The notes under the pieces: model-generated
Seen by the model: the letters and a program-made list of their open reading frames with translations, nothing else
The model's database searches: none
What the model was told of the DNA's origin: nothing
In this document: in pieces, positions 46,613-57,619 of the stretch
Layout: each line of letters opens with the position of its first letter
Numbering within the stretch: position 1 is the first letter of the stretch
Made by a program: the position numbers and the translations under genes
Assembly: GCA_963576735.1 (NCBI GenBank)
Contig: OY755171.1
Span: 6,758,001-6,822,000 of the forward strand
Reading direction: 5' to 3'
Source of the DNA: Bedellia somnulentella
Lineage: Eukaryota > Arthropoda > Insecta > Lepidoptera > Bedelliidae
Length of the DNA stretch: 64,000 bases

Positions 46613-46856
46613 TACTACTACTTTACATATCTTTCTAATTTTAAATGAAACTGTTTTCTCTCGTGAACTTTGCAAAGCGCAATGTGATAATGTTGTAATG
46701 AAAATAAACATTTGTGTCTTTGCGATGAGACATATGATAAATACCACCATTTCACGGTTCATTGTAATAGTAAAAGCGGTTTTTTATTTTGGCCGTTAAA
46801 TATAATGTGACATTTATATAAAATTATAGTAATAGTGCAGAGTGTGGGAATAGATT

Positions 46857-47455
46857 AGCCGTGTAGTGTCGGCTTAGAACAACACTACACCATTTCTTCC
46901 CGTTGTTGATCGGGTATAGGGGATTATTAAGTGATTTTTTGGCGATGTGGTTGGAGACCCGTTACCAAAAACATTTTTTATTACCATACCCCGCAGTGAA
47001 CAAGCGAAACTATGGCATTTGTGAGATAGGGTTGTCATTTTAATACAACAAACAAATAAATAGAAAGATTGTTATTTAAATCATCTTTATTCTTTAAAAT
47101 AAATTTCATTCAACATGAAATTATTTTTAAATGAACTAAGCTCCTCTATAATAATATTATTTTCCATATGCATTGAAAGAAATACAACTCTGTGATAGAA
47201 AATAAACATGACGTTTATCCAAAGAGGTGTTAAAAGGTTATCAGTGAATTGCATTAATCAAGTACGATTAACTATGTAACGAATAAATCATAGTTGCTAA
47301 CCCTGTTAAACAATTGTCATTTGCCACAGATTTGCTAGTTCGTAGCGGGGTATGATTATTACCATCTTTTCCCCAATCAGCTTCCAAAATTGGCTGAGGA
47401 ATTTCCGATTCCAAAGCTCAGGCTAACCCGGTAAGGGGTTTATAGCCGTGAGCGA
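46857..47455 (+). mobile_element. Family B repeat split by a TIR element
   Basis: The 5' half is 46857-46988 and the 3' half 47351-47455 (CTTCCAAAATTGGCTGAGGA, TATAGCCGTGAGC). The insertion lies between them. Confidence 0.85.
46989..47350. mobile_element. Short TIR element (362 bp) inside a family-B copy
   Basis: CCCCGCAGTGAACAAGCGAA at the left and, inverted, CCCCGCTACGAACTAGCAAA at the right; about 24 of 31 positions match. It is flanked by TA on each side (46987-46988, 47351-47352). AT-rich interior without an open frame, so non-autonomous. TA flanks suggest Tc1/mariner-type insertion, but the superfamily is uncertain. Confidence 0.72.
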
Positions 47456-48006
47456 ACGTGAAACTTACATAAATAAATAAAATAAATAAATAAAAAGATT
47501 TTATTTGCCTTTTTACACATACTACAAAAAAAATCTATATCATACTGTGAAAAGAAGTTAAAAAAGAAGAACAAATTAAATAACAATAAAAAAAAGACAA
47601 AATGGTTACGAGCTCGGTCTAACCACTTAAAGCGGATAGCTCCGGTTTTCAGCTCTAACCAATACTTATAACTAAATAAAACTTAAAGACTAACTTAGAA
47701 CTAAACACACAAAATAACATACACACGTACAAATATACATATTCTTAGCCAATAGCTAATGTACAATATGTGAGTATTTTTGGGTACATGCGCCTTATAC
47801 ATAAAAAGATGACATTTGTGAAAAATTATAAATATTTACATATGAAAATTATAGGTATGAAGTATGTTCAAAATAACAATAAAAACAAATTAAGCTATCA
47901 CAGATGTTAATAACAAAGAAATACCACAGGATTGCCATTTATCGGGTACAATGTGTCCGCCGACAGCCGATATCCTTTCTCAGTGCTTATCTGATAGCTT
48001 AATAAC
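47456..48006. other. AT-rich stretch with A-rich runs, possible old retroelement tail
   Basis: AAATAAATAAAATAAATAAA run at 47470-47492, then AAAAAA-rich sequence and ACGAGCTCGGTCTAACC. No family assignment. Confidence 0.3.
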
Positions 48007-48020
48007 GCCTTTCATTTCAT

Positions 48021-48395
48021 AAACATAACATAAACATAAACGTTCACGCCGAAAATCCCCGAAGGGGTTGGCAGAGGTACTAATACTTCTGAACATCACG
48101 TGACTTTGTCACCTGGTGTTCAGAGTACCCACGTTTTGCATGGACAGTGTACTCACGTGATAGGGGGCAGGCCTATCGCCGTTTTGTACGAATACACTGT
48201 CACATGACTAAGTACAACTCAGCCATGTGGGTTTCCTCACGATGTTTTCCCTCACCGTTAACAACCATGATAAATTAACCACACATATGTCTTTAGAAAA
48301 GACAAATTGGTGTAGGCCCGACCCAGGATTTGAACACTAGTCGCTTACACGATAACCGAGTGTTCTACCCACTGGGCTATCACGGCTGTATCACG
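48021..48395 (-). mobile_element. Family A SINE, full length with 14-bp target duplication
   Basis: Minus strand, flanked by GCCTTTCATTTCAT at 48007-48020 and 48396-48409. The intact head is at the right end. Confidence 0.92.
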
Positions 48396-48576
48396 GCCTT
48401 TCATTTCATCTGCTGCAATATTTTCTTTAGTATTTGCGGTTTGAATTTTTTAATCAGGAAAGCGGCTGTAAGCTTGCCTTTTATAATGTGGGCTCATTTT
48501 ACATTCGAAAATAGTAATATCGTTACTGATACCATATTTATTAAATATCTTAATTGTCTATTATTAAAACATATCA

Positions 48577-48822
48577 TATAGTGTCGGCTTAGAATAGCAC
48601 TACCCCATTTCTTCCGGTGGGTGTACGTAAGAGGCGACTAACGGTATTGGGGCTATTAAGGGATTTTTGGGCGATGCGGTTGGAGACCCATCACCAACAA
48701 CCTTTATTTTTACCATCTTTTTCCCACTCTATTTTCCAAAAGTGGCCGAGGAGCTTCTAGTTCCTCAGCTCTGGCTACCCCTTGTAGGGATTTACAGCCG
48801 TGAGTATATGTATGTATGTAAA
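48577..48822 (+). mobile_element. Family B repeat, near consensus
   Basis: TAGTGTCGGCTTAGAATAGC to CCGTGAGTATATGTATG. Confidence 0.9.
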
Positions 48823-49129
48823 ACATATCGTCGAGTTAGTATCCCCTGCCATAAGTCATAATCGTACTTATTCAGTAGTTAACTTGGTCCGTGTTTAAAA
48901 TGCCAACAGAAAAAACCTGTTAGCTGAAAATGGTACGGAGAACTATGAGAACTTGGGAAATACTATGTTCTCGGTTTTTTTTACGTACAATGTATTTTAA
49001 AATCAATGTAATATCTTTTCTTTATTTTGTAAAGTATAAAGTGGAATAAAACATATTTTCGAAATCGATTATACCGAGTAGATATTACTTTTTGACAATC
49101 TTCAGTAGACACCAAGTGTGGAACAAGTG

Positions 49130-50490
49130 GTACATACATACATACATACATATTCTCACGCCGTTAGTTCCCATTGGGGTAGGCAGAGACTATCGATCGC
49201 CACTTTGTACGATCCTGCCAAACCTCTCTGGCTTCGTTTACATCCATCAATCTTTTCATACATGCTCTTTTATTCTTCATACTGCGGACACCTGCCTTTT
49301 TGAGCACATTTTCTATTTGATCCAAATGTGTCCTCCGAGGTCGTCCTCTACTAACATTACCTTCCACATTGGCTCTATATATCTCTTTCACAAATTTACT
49401 GTCATCCATCCTCTCTATGTGCCCAAACCATCTCAACATTCCTTTTTCTATCTTTCTTACAATATCATCTTTTACACCACACCTTTCACGAATCACATCA
49501 TTCCTCACACGATCACATAACCTTACATTACACACTTTTCTGAAGGATCTCATTTCTACTGCATTCACTCTACTTTCATGCTTCTTCTGCCACACCCAAC
49601 ATTCACTGCCATACATAAGCGTAGGAACGAGAACAGCATCATGCACAGCCATTCGGGCCTTTTCAGACACCGACTGACTAGACATTAGACTATCCAGTGC
49701 TCCATTTACCGCATTACCCTTTTTCAAATTCAAATTCAAATTCATTTTATTTGCTATTTAGATACGGTACATTTGATGACACAATCTCTTTCACTCTTCT
49801 CTCGATATCTTCATCACACTTTCCATCCCTAGTAAACTAACTTCCCAAATATACAAACTCTTTCACTTGTTCCACTTTCTTACCATTAATCTCAATCACG
49901 CATTCGGTCATATTCACCTCTCTCTCAAAAACCATAGTTTTTGTTTTATCCAAATTCACCCTCATTCCCTTTTTTTCAAAAGACGCACATGCAATATTCA
50001 TCATCTCTTGGAGCTCTTCCACCGATGATGCAAGTAGCACTTGATCGTCGGCATATAAGACGCATTTAATGATGAATCCACCCATTCTCAATCCATAATC
50101 ACTTTCACGCAACTCTGTTAAACAGTCATCCATGAACAAATTGAAGAGCCACGGAGAAGCTACACAACCCTGTCGGACACCCCGAGATCTCACTGTCACT
50201 AAAGTCACCCATAACGTCGTTCCAATCAACATTACTGCTGATTGGCGAAGAAATGGATGAATCCTGTTTTTCAAAGAGTCCCTCAAAATAGTTCTTCCAT
50301 ACTCGTCTTATGCTACTTTCATCCGTCGCCCATTCACCCTGTTCATCTCTCACAACATTCACTCTCGTGTTTTGGGAAACTCCCTTTTCTTTCCGGATAT
50401 ATTTCCAGAACAACTTTTGGTTATTCCGGAAATTATCAGAGAGTTTCCTCTCACACCATTCTATCAGATCACGCTTTTTCTTACAAGTGG
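49130..50490 (-). mobile_element. Family C non-LTR retrotransposon, longest copy, internally deleted
   Basis: On the minus strand the reading begins near 50490 (KKKRDLIEWCERKL...NNQKLFWKYIRKEKG), runs to about 50190, then jumps into RGVRQGCVASPWLFNLFMDD and the reverse-transcriptase active-site motif YADDQVLLA. It continues to a C-terminal region with RWFGHIERMD and GRPRRTHLDQIENVLKKAG and ends at the family tail (TATG)n. The spacing between the first block and GVRQG is far too short, so the early reverse-transcriptase motifs are deleted. An A-rich/CAAATT repeat breaks the frame near 49740-49830. The exact LINE clade is not assigned. Confidence 0.88.
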
Positions 50491-50574
50491 TACTTCAATC
50501 AAAACAAGAAATATCCAACATTTAAGAAATATTCGAATTATAAAAATAATATTCTTAGTTTACTAATAATTCGA

Positions 50575-50800
50575 GAGAGGATGGATGATTGTAAATTAGT
50601 AAAAAAGATCTATAGAGCCAATGTGGAAGTTAATGTTAGTAGAGGAAGACCTCTGAGGACACATTTGGACCAAATATGGACAGGCGTCCGAAGTGTGAAG
50701 CGAAGAATAAATTAGCATGTATGAAGACATCGTACAAAGTGGCGATCTATAGACTCTGCCTACCCCAATGAGAGTAATGGCGCGAGTATATGTATGTATG
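50575..50800 (+). mobile_element. Family C 3' fragment, facing the 49-50 kb copy
   Basis: Plus strand, from GAGGATGGATGATTG through AGAGGAAGACCTCTGAGG to CCCCAATGAGAGTAATGGCG and a (TATG) tail. It forms an inverted pair with the copy at 49130-50490. Confidence 0.8.
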
Positions 50801-51189
50801 AATAAACAATTTTCATGAAGTATATTTTATTAAACAAAAGTATAATATAAGGTTACAAGCATTACAAGTTACAAATACTTAATACTTGCATATTTGTAAC
50901 TTGGTAACTCTCGAATCTCCAATAACTTAGTATTCAACTAGCGGAATGGCGATTTCAGTGAAAATGTGAATTATATACCAAGGGCACCCAGACAACGACC
51001 ACTAAAACTTTTGCAAACATTTATCAGTCGAAACACGATCTGTTGCACTTCTCTACATACTTTAGCAGTTATGCGTAGTTTCTCAATGCATTGTGAAATT
51101 CACTTTCTTAGTCATATGCGGTTAGCAATCTGTTTTGTTGAACTTATAAAGTATCAAGGGTTTTACTAAAAGCTTATTTGCCTCTGGCA

Positions 51190-51310
51190 GGTGTCTGAAG
51201 AATAAAAAATAATAATAAAAGAGCATTTTTGTCAGGACCGTACAAAGTGGCGAACGATAGAGTCTGCCTACCCCAATAGAAACTAACGGCGTGAGTTTAG
51301 TATGTTTATA
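51190..51310 (+). mobile_element. Family C 3' tail, internally shortened
   Basis: GTGTCTGAAGAATAAAA, GTCAGGACCGTACAAAGTGG, CTAACGGCGTGAGTT. Confidence 0.65.
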
Positions 51311-51515
51311 TATATCTCTGGAAACCCAAAATCCACATGGCTGAGTAATGTGACAGTGTATTCATACAAAACGAGGCAATAGGCCTGCCCCTTATCAAGG
51401 GAGTGCATAACTTACAAACTAAACGTGGGGACTCTGAACATAATGTGACTTTTTATCAACTGTAGTATTAGTATCTCTGCTACCCTTGCGCGAATACCGG
51501 TCGTGCGAGTTGAGT
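51310..51515 (+). mobile_element. Family A SINE, degenerate, headless
   Basis: CACATGGCTGAG, GTGACAGTGTATTCATACAA, GGCCTGCCCCTTATCAAG, TGGGGACTCTGAACATAA. Confidence 0.7.
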
Positions 51516-51613
51516 ATTTTAATAAAATAAGTTTAGGTTTTAGGTTCTTGCGAATACAATAGGCCTTTAGCTATGGTTTTTTCCTATTATATTGTATAAT
51601 ATTGATACACAAT

Positions 51614-51772
51614 GCACATACATACATATACTCACGGTTATAAATCCCTAGATGGGGTACCCAGAGCAAAGGAATGAGAAATTCCTCAGCCACTTTTGGA
51701 AGTTGCGTGGGGAAAAAGATGCTAAAATAAAGGTTGTTGGTGATGGGTGTCCAACCGCATTGACGAATGACG
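51614..51772 (-). mobile_element. Family B repeat, 3' two thirds
   Basis: CATACATACATATACTCACG to GTCCAACCGCATTG, then unrelated sequence. Confidence 0.85.
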
Positions 51773-52140
51773 ATCGAAGATTGACGCTCGAAAAAAATAT
51801 CCATCATTCTAATCTAAAATCATCGCTTACTTTATGCACTCATACCCGAAAATAAAGCTTTTTACCTGGCTTAATACGAATAAGACAATGCTGTGGGTTA
51901 ACAACGTGGTAGTGGTAGAAGAAAGCCACTGCCACTAAGAGTAGAACCGCGTAACAAAGTTCAGTCCATATCTAATCAATCAACCACTCAGTCCAATACC
52001 TTTTGGGAATGCGCTGTCCATCTATGGACGTTTCGCGGGTGAATACAATAATTGGATTTTTACTTTACTTAAATGCAAACAAATAATATAAATTTTTATA
52101 AATAGCATAATAAGCATAATCATAAAACCAAATAAATAAA

Positions 52141-52247
52141 CGTTCACGCCGAATATCCCCGAAGGGGTTGGCAGAGGTACTAATACTTCTGAACATCACG
52201 TGACTTTGTCACCTGGTGTTCAGAGTACCCACGTTTTGCATGGACAT
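52141..52247 (-). mobile_element. Family A SINE, 3' third only
   Basis: CGTTCACGCCGAATATCCCC to CGTTTTGCATGGACA, then broken off by unrelated sequence. Confidence 0.85.
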
Positions 52248-52279
52248 GGGATACACATAATTTTTTATAAAGACAGATT

Positions 52280-52365
52280 TGTAAGGAAGGTGTCAAGGAT
52301 CGATAATATATGCCCACCTCAATAAGAATAATGAGCGTGAGTATTATGTGAGTAGTAAGTAAGTA
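52280..52365 (+). mobile_element. Family C 3' tail, degenerate
   Basis: GTCAAGGATCGATAATA then CCCACCTCAATAAGAATAAT and GCGTGAGTATTATG, abutting a truncated family-A copy. Confidence 0.5.
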
Positions 52366-52369
52366 AAAA

Positions 52370-53600
52370 TTCAATGCTAAAAAAATAAAAACTAAAAAGC
52401 TTTTACCAAAAATTACAACTGCTGAAAACGCTTTTATATAATGTTAGTACACCTACTCCTTAAAATGTAATTTAAGTCGCTCCAATGTTCAGTAAAAATA
52501 TATTCATCAATCATTGTCTACAGGATCAGTTTACCTTAACAAATTTTTAAAGTAATAATTTGTAATATACTTGAATACTCAAGAAATGTAAAACATATTG
52601 ATAAAACCATAAAAATATTGTTCTTTCCCCATCCGCTTGCGGAAGTAACAATTAAGCATCGCACTCTCTGCTTAAGACAATAAAGACAACATCGGGAACA
52701 CTCCCAGGCTCTCTACACTTAGACCGACGTAACTACCTCCCTCTCATCTCAGATGAAATAACCTTTATAAAAATGAAGTTAGAGTCTAATTTAGGTTTTA
52801 TTAGAAATCGAAAATGTGTAGTGCATTCGGATGATTTGCTAGACAAATTTGACCTTGATTCGCGGTCTGGGAGCAAACTCTCATTCATTGTGTGGTCTTC
52901 ACTCACTTTTTACAAATAGATTGATAACATCTGTCTTGATAGCGTGAGCTTGTCGGCTGAGCTTCGATTCGATGGAGATAATGATATGGGAAATCAATTA
53001 ACTCTCTTGGCTTTGATTTTTTCAATGACCTTGTAAATCTGAAATCACAAAATAAAAAACAAAAAGACTTATATTAAGACACATAGGCGTAGGCCCGACT
53101 CAGAAGCGATGGTGTTCCTACAAGCTATAAAAGATACTTTTCTTAGCTTCGGTTTGTATTCATTCGGGAGGTAACAGGTAGGGTCATAGTTTCAAGTTGG
53201 CTGTTGACTTGACTGTTGAACTTGAATGAAAGAAGAGCACCATGAACGGCCAACCACTACCACCCACCACTATTGGCTCTCCTTGTGCTTTTATAACACA
53301 TAGATCGCTCTTTAAAGTCCAAAAATATTTCTCTTACCATTTTAGGTAATAGTAAAATATAATTATTCATAAACATATTTATACTATCGATTGCAACTTA
53401 GAAACAGTACCAGATAAACGCGGCACATCGTCTTCAAAAATGTCATTCCGCGAACATCGCAAATGGAATTAGCTTTTTTCCGATGACTATGCATACTGAC
53501 TGTCCTCCCGGCAAGGCGAAAGAACCCCAACTTAGTACCTCCCTTGCCTGCTATTTTGGCATATGCTTCCCGCTTGGTCAGTTGGTAGGACTCCTCTACC
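52370..53600. other. Intergenic, nothing recognised
   Basis: No gene or repeat beyond a tiny family-A scrap; GC content rises near 53,500-53,700. Confidence 0.4.
53088..53121 (-). mobile_element. Family A SINE scrap
   Basis: GTAGGCCCGACTCAG resembles the reversed post-head segment. Confidence 0.3.
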
Positions 53601-53744
53601 CTCTCTATCCGATTTAGCTTACATACTCACACGTTTGTCCCGTCAGGGCGGCGCTCAGCTTCCCGGCACCCATAAAGTCGAAGTGAAACCGCACCGGCCA
53701 CAAAGCCAGCATCAAAAAATATTTTTAAGAATCTAATCATACTA

Positions 53745-53935
53745 CCGAACCGGCTTAGCATAGCCGTGATCCATTTCTTGCCGTAGTTGTGGTACGAGGT
53801 GAATGAACCCTCATTCACCTCGTACCACAACTACGGCAAGAAATGGATCACGGCTATGCTAATTGAAAAGCCCCAATACCCATTGGGGCTTTTCAATTGA
53901 TTATTGGCATTGTCGCTGCAGTCCCATGGGCAATC
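53745..53935 (+). mobile_element. Family B repeat carrying a fold-back duplication
   Basis: ACCGGCTTAGCATAGCC, CCATTTCTTGCCG and, after the fold-back, ATTGGGGCTTTTCAATTG and GCTGCAGTCCCATGG follow the family order. Confidence 0.75.
53757..53898. repeat. Double fold-back inside a family-B repeat
   Basis: 53757-53806 and 53811-53860 are perfect 50-bp inverted arms around ACCC. Immediately after, 53861-53877 and 53882-53898 are perfect 17-bp inverted arms around the same ACCC. Confidence 0.95.
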
Positions 53936-54180
53936 ATCCTTTTGTCAATATGTTCTGCCTATTTCTATTCATATTACCTTTTTGCAACTCTATGGACTAT
54001 GCTTGTTACTCCGTGTTTCAACAAGGTGAACTTGATGAAGGCCACTGAATTCCAATGGATTTGTGTTAGGCTAAAGCAGGACCGGTCTTTGAAAAAGTCT
54101 TTTAACCAGCAGTCTTATTTAATAATGATGATATATGCGCGCGACTAAGAAAAATTAAACTCGTTAATGCTTAAAACCAT

Positions 54181-54186
54181 TTATTA
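54181..54186 (-). terminator. Polyadenylation signal AATAAA of the peritrophin gene
   Basis: AATAAA on the minus strand about 65 nt after the stop codon at 54251-54253. Confidence 0.55.
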
Positions 54187-54250
54187 AATTAAAGTCATAA
54201 ATAAATCAATGCCTATTACATACAAATTAAATCAGATAAAATATGGCTCC

Positions 54251-54871
54251 TTAATTGGTACAAACGTAATTGGTCGTACATAGTGCAGTAGTAGGGTTAA
54301 ACAGCGATGTCGTTGGACATGTGTAGTTATATTGCAAGTAAGAAGTCCCAGTTGTATCCAATACACATAAATAATATGCTTGACACGTTGTATCGGTTGT
54401 ATCAGCGAATCTTCCAGCCGCTGTACAGAGAGGTGTGGCTGGTGCACTTGTAGTTGCATTGGGACAAACATAGGAAGTCTCACACAACGTAGTGGCTGGA
54501 TCGTAGAATGTATTTGGAGGACATGTCAATGTTGATTGATCAAACGTTCCATTGGTTGATATACATTGAATGTAAGATGTGCAATCAGTGGAAGTAGGGT
54601 CGGCTATGAAGCTGTCAGCTGTACAAAGAGACGCGTTTGTGTTCGCAGCAGCAGTAACATTACAGACGTAGTTCGCAGGTGCAGTACACAAAGCTGTTGT
54701 GGGGTTGAACACGGAAGTGGTTGGGCAGGTGTAGTTGTACCCGATGTAGGTGCTGTTGGCGGTGACCGCGACGCAAAGAGTGTAGCTCTGGCACGTTGTG
54801 TCCGACGGATCCGGGAACCTACCGGCTTGAGTGCATGTCACTTGACCTTGGACTAGTCCTGCAGCACAGAT
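54251..54871 (-). CDS. Peritrophin-type protein with three chitin-binding (CBM14) domains, terminal exon
   Basis: 206 residues from an acceptor (TCATTTCAG, then ATC TGT GCT) to TAA at 54251-54253. Three six-cysteine peritrophin-A domains follow one another. The first opens CTQAGRFPDPSDTTC, the second CTADSFIADPTSTDC, the third CTAAGRFADTTDTTC; each continues with the aromatic/Cys spacing Y-x-x-C, then C-P and a closing C...YVC. There are many N-x-S/T sites (NSTY, NYTC, NVTA, NASL, NGTF, NATT). Such proteins are secreted and bind chitin in the peritrophic matrix or cuticle. The signal-peptide exon is not found: it should end in phase 0 at more than 54,871 on this strand, possibly outside the window. 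Domains 1 and 3 are closer to each other than to domain 2, suggesting internal duplication. Confidence 0.88.
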   Translation of the reverse strand: MCAAGLVQGQVTCTQAGRFPDPSDTTCQSYTLCVAVTANSTYIGYNYTCPTTSVFNPTTALCTAPANYVCNVTAAANTNASLCTADSFIADPTSTDCTSYIQCISTNGTFDQSTLTCPPNTFYDPATTLCETSYVCPNATTSAPATPLCTAAGRFADTTDTTCQAYYLCVLDTTGTSYLQYNYTCPTTSLFNPTTALCTTNYVCTN

Positions 54872-55551
54872 CTGAAATGAGCAGTCTTTCGTGAGTAAGG
54901 TAGATTGGGAAATATTTTTGGTGAGGTTTACAGTAGTTTGGCTTAACACTCTCAAAACCATTATTATGGAATATTACAGCTTAACTTATTCGGGTCGGAA
55001 TGATAGTAGGATAATTAATTGTATTTGTAGATGTATAGTATAGTAGTTTCCATAATTGAACGTATTATTATAATGTTTTGAATAAAGTATTAAAAGTAGA
55101 CTTGTTCTTCTGCAGTAAGTATTTAATTGCAATGATTCCCTTTATTAGTTAGCCGTAGAGGTAAGTAGTCTCGATAAAGTATGTCGTCCTTTTAGCATGG
55201 TGACATGCTTTATTTTGTTTTTGTTTAATATGGCTAAGAGTGTATGTCATCCAGGGATCTGGCAGTCGTCAGAAGTTTGTGTTGTGACGGGAACGAAAGA
55301 ATCGGTTTTAAGTGGAAACTCTGATAATTAATTGGTCACGTAGGTCGTACCTAAATAAACCTTTTAACGCATAACTAGTAAATAGGTCCTGATATCATCT
55401 GATCGATAAAAACGATTTAATAAATCGTTTTTTAATTTAAGTTTCATATCATTGATCATGCGCAAATTAATATATTAAAATAATGATCATATAAACTATT
55501 ATTATTGAATGTGGTTGTTCAAATATAACTCGTAGCCACAAAATATAAATA
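54872..55551. other. Intron upstream of the peritrophin exon
   Basis: No signal-peptide exon with a phase-0 donor could be found on the minus strand here. Confidence 0.4.
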
Positions 55552-55790
55552 AATATACTCACGGCAATAAATCCCTAGAAGGGGTAGCCAGAGTATCAGA
55601 ATAAGTAATTCCTCAGCCACTTTTGGATGTTAAGTTTGAAACAGATAGCAAAATAAGATTGTTGGTGATGGGCCTCCAACCGCATGTCAAAATCACTGAA
55701 ATAGCGGCAATACCCTTAGTCGCTTCTTACGAACACCCACGGTAAGGAATGGGGTACTGTTATTCTACTTACACAGCTATAATAATAAAA
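55552..55790 (-). mobile_element. Family B repeat
   Basis: ATACTCACGGCAATAAATCC to ATTCTACTTACACAGC. Confidence 0.88.
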
Positions 55791-55844
55791 AACGTGATAA
55801 GGAAAAACATTACTTTGTTTTACTTTTATAACTAAGTAAAAGCT

Positions 55845-55945
55845 GCGGTTGGAACTTCCAAAATTTGCTGAGAAATTTCTTATTCTAAAGCTCTGGCTTT
55901 TAGGTATTTGTAGCCTCATAGCTATATATGCATGTGTGTATGTAA
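55845..55945 (+). mobile_element. Family B repeat, 3' third
   Basis: AACTTCCAAAATTTGCTGAG, TCTAAAGCTCTGGCT, then TATATATGCATGTGTG. Confidence 0.65.
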
Positions 55946-56097
55946 ATAAGTATTAAATTAAAGGAAGTATATCTTTGTAACTACGAGTTGGGGCCAAATC
56001 GTTATATAATCATAAAATTTAATTGCATTAATATATAAAGTTTTAGTATTCTCGTGTCACAGTATCTCACAACAAAACTCCTTTTGAACTCCTGAAC

Positions 56098-56348
56098 CAT
56101 ACATACATACATATACTCACGGCTATAAATCCCCTAACGGGGTAGCCAGAGCTTTGGAATGAGAAATTCCTCAGCCACTTTTGGAAGTTGGTTGGGGAAA
56201 AGATGGTAATAATAAAGGTTTTTGGTGACGGGTCTCCAACCACATCGCCCAAAAATCACTTAAAATGCCCCTATACCCTTAGTCGCCTCTTACGATCACC
56301 CACGGGTAGAAATGGGGTAGTGTTATTCTAAGCCGACACTACACGGCT
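56098..56348 (-). mobile_element. Family B repeat, full length
   Basis: CATACATACATACATATACT to AAGCCGACACTACACGGC. Confidence 0.92.
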
Positions 56349-56441
56349 AATTCTTGCTTTCTTAATTAACCAATTCTTATGATATTTAGGGATCATATTC
56401 AGTAGGCGGTCTTTTAATAGGACTTAAAGTTTATTTAAATA

Positions 56442-57271
56442 CTAGTGGATCGTCCCAGCTTCGCACGGGTAGCGTTGTTTTTTTAAATATCTGAGGTTTC
56501 TTTCTTCAGTCCCTGTCTTCAGTCCCTCTTTTAAGCATTGTGAAATTTAGCGCAATGTTTTCAATTTATTAAATGTATAGCACTCCCTGAACAGTGTAGT
56601 GGTGATATTGAATGCGCTTTTATGAACGATTCAGTATCTCCGTTTAATAGAAAATTTTAGAATAAAACGCTATGAAGTATTCATAACAATCTAAAAAGAA
56701 ATCATTACATGAATTAGGATGCAAATACTGGCGCCATCTAGTATGTTATATATAAATTAGTAAAGATTTGGTTTTGGTCACGGGCGCGCTGGCTTATTTT
56801 ATGTATAATTTCGGTGTTTGTCTACAGATTTCTATGATTCTTTTTTTATTAAATAGGTAATAATGTTACCGTTTTTAAAATAAGGGATGAATGAGAGGTT
56901 TACAAACGTAAGAGCAAACAAATATAATCAGAATGTTCCGAACTGCTAAGCTATCAGGAATTACACGTGGTATTGTGAGTCAACCGTAAAAGATAGACAT
57001 ACACTGTTACGGATTTTTTTTTAGATAATTTTATGCAGAATTTTTCCGTCATACATGATTTCTATGTAAGTTTAACCATTAAGGCTGCACACGCGACGGA
57101 AGCTTAAAAAATTGAGTAACTTCTCCCGTTTTCCCAAAATTTCCCAAAATTCCCCTTTATTACTCTGCTGGAAAGTATACAAAAACCTGCGCAGGAGTAT
57201 GAAAAATAATTGTACTAAGTTTCGTTAGAATCCGTCGAGTAGTTTTTGTTTCCATAAGGAACATACAAACC

Positions 57272-57325
<54 letters not shown>

Positions 57326-57447
57326 AATTTTACTGATTGCATTTTTGGCATCAGTATCGATCCCTAATCATCACCTGATAGTTATTTTGAAAATATATTT
57401 CATGTACAGAATTGACCTCTCTACAGATTTATTATAAGTATAGATAT
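56442..57447 (+). mobile_element. Non-LTR-like repeat, family D, copy 2
   Basis: Starts ACTAGTGGATCGTCCCAGCT, shares the whole order of copy 1 and the same end ATTATAAGTATAGAT. Differs in the middle (56690-56790) and has a longer GACA run. Confidence 0.82.
57275..57326 (+). repeat. (GACA)n microsatellite
   Basis: About 12 tandem GACA units in family D copy 2; copy 1 has a shorter interrupted tract at about 30085-30120. Confidence 0.9.
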
Positions 57448-57499
57448 TGGTTGATTTATTAATGTATATTACATAAAAAACCGTAGAGTACGTAACAAA

Positions 57500-57612
57500 A
57501 TATTGATGAAAGATAAAAGATACAAGAAGCTCGATTTGTTTGCCAAAATTGTACCAATGGCCGATCAAAGTTTGCTTTCTGCTCCAATAGGTACTGATGG
57601 CGTGAGTATAAT
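57500..57612 (+). mobile_element. Family C 3' tail, degenerate
   Basis: GTTTGCCAAAATTGTACCAA, then GCTCCAATAGGTACTGATGG and CGTGAGTATAATG. Confidence 0.55.
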
Positions 57613-57619
57613 GATAAAT

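Noticed and set aside
49369..49677. Plus-strand frames over the 49-kb LINE, and the minus-strand frame at 59126-59599
   Set aside because: Antisense shadows of the family-C coding region.
53560..53700. tRNA-like GGTCAGTTGGTAGGACTCC near 53.58 kb
   Set aside because: Only an A-box-like stretch; no T arm or acceptor pairing.
57160..57351. Minus-strand frame with CLSV repeats
   Set aside because: Translation of the GACA microsatellite.
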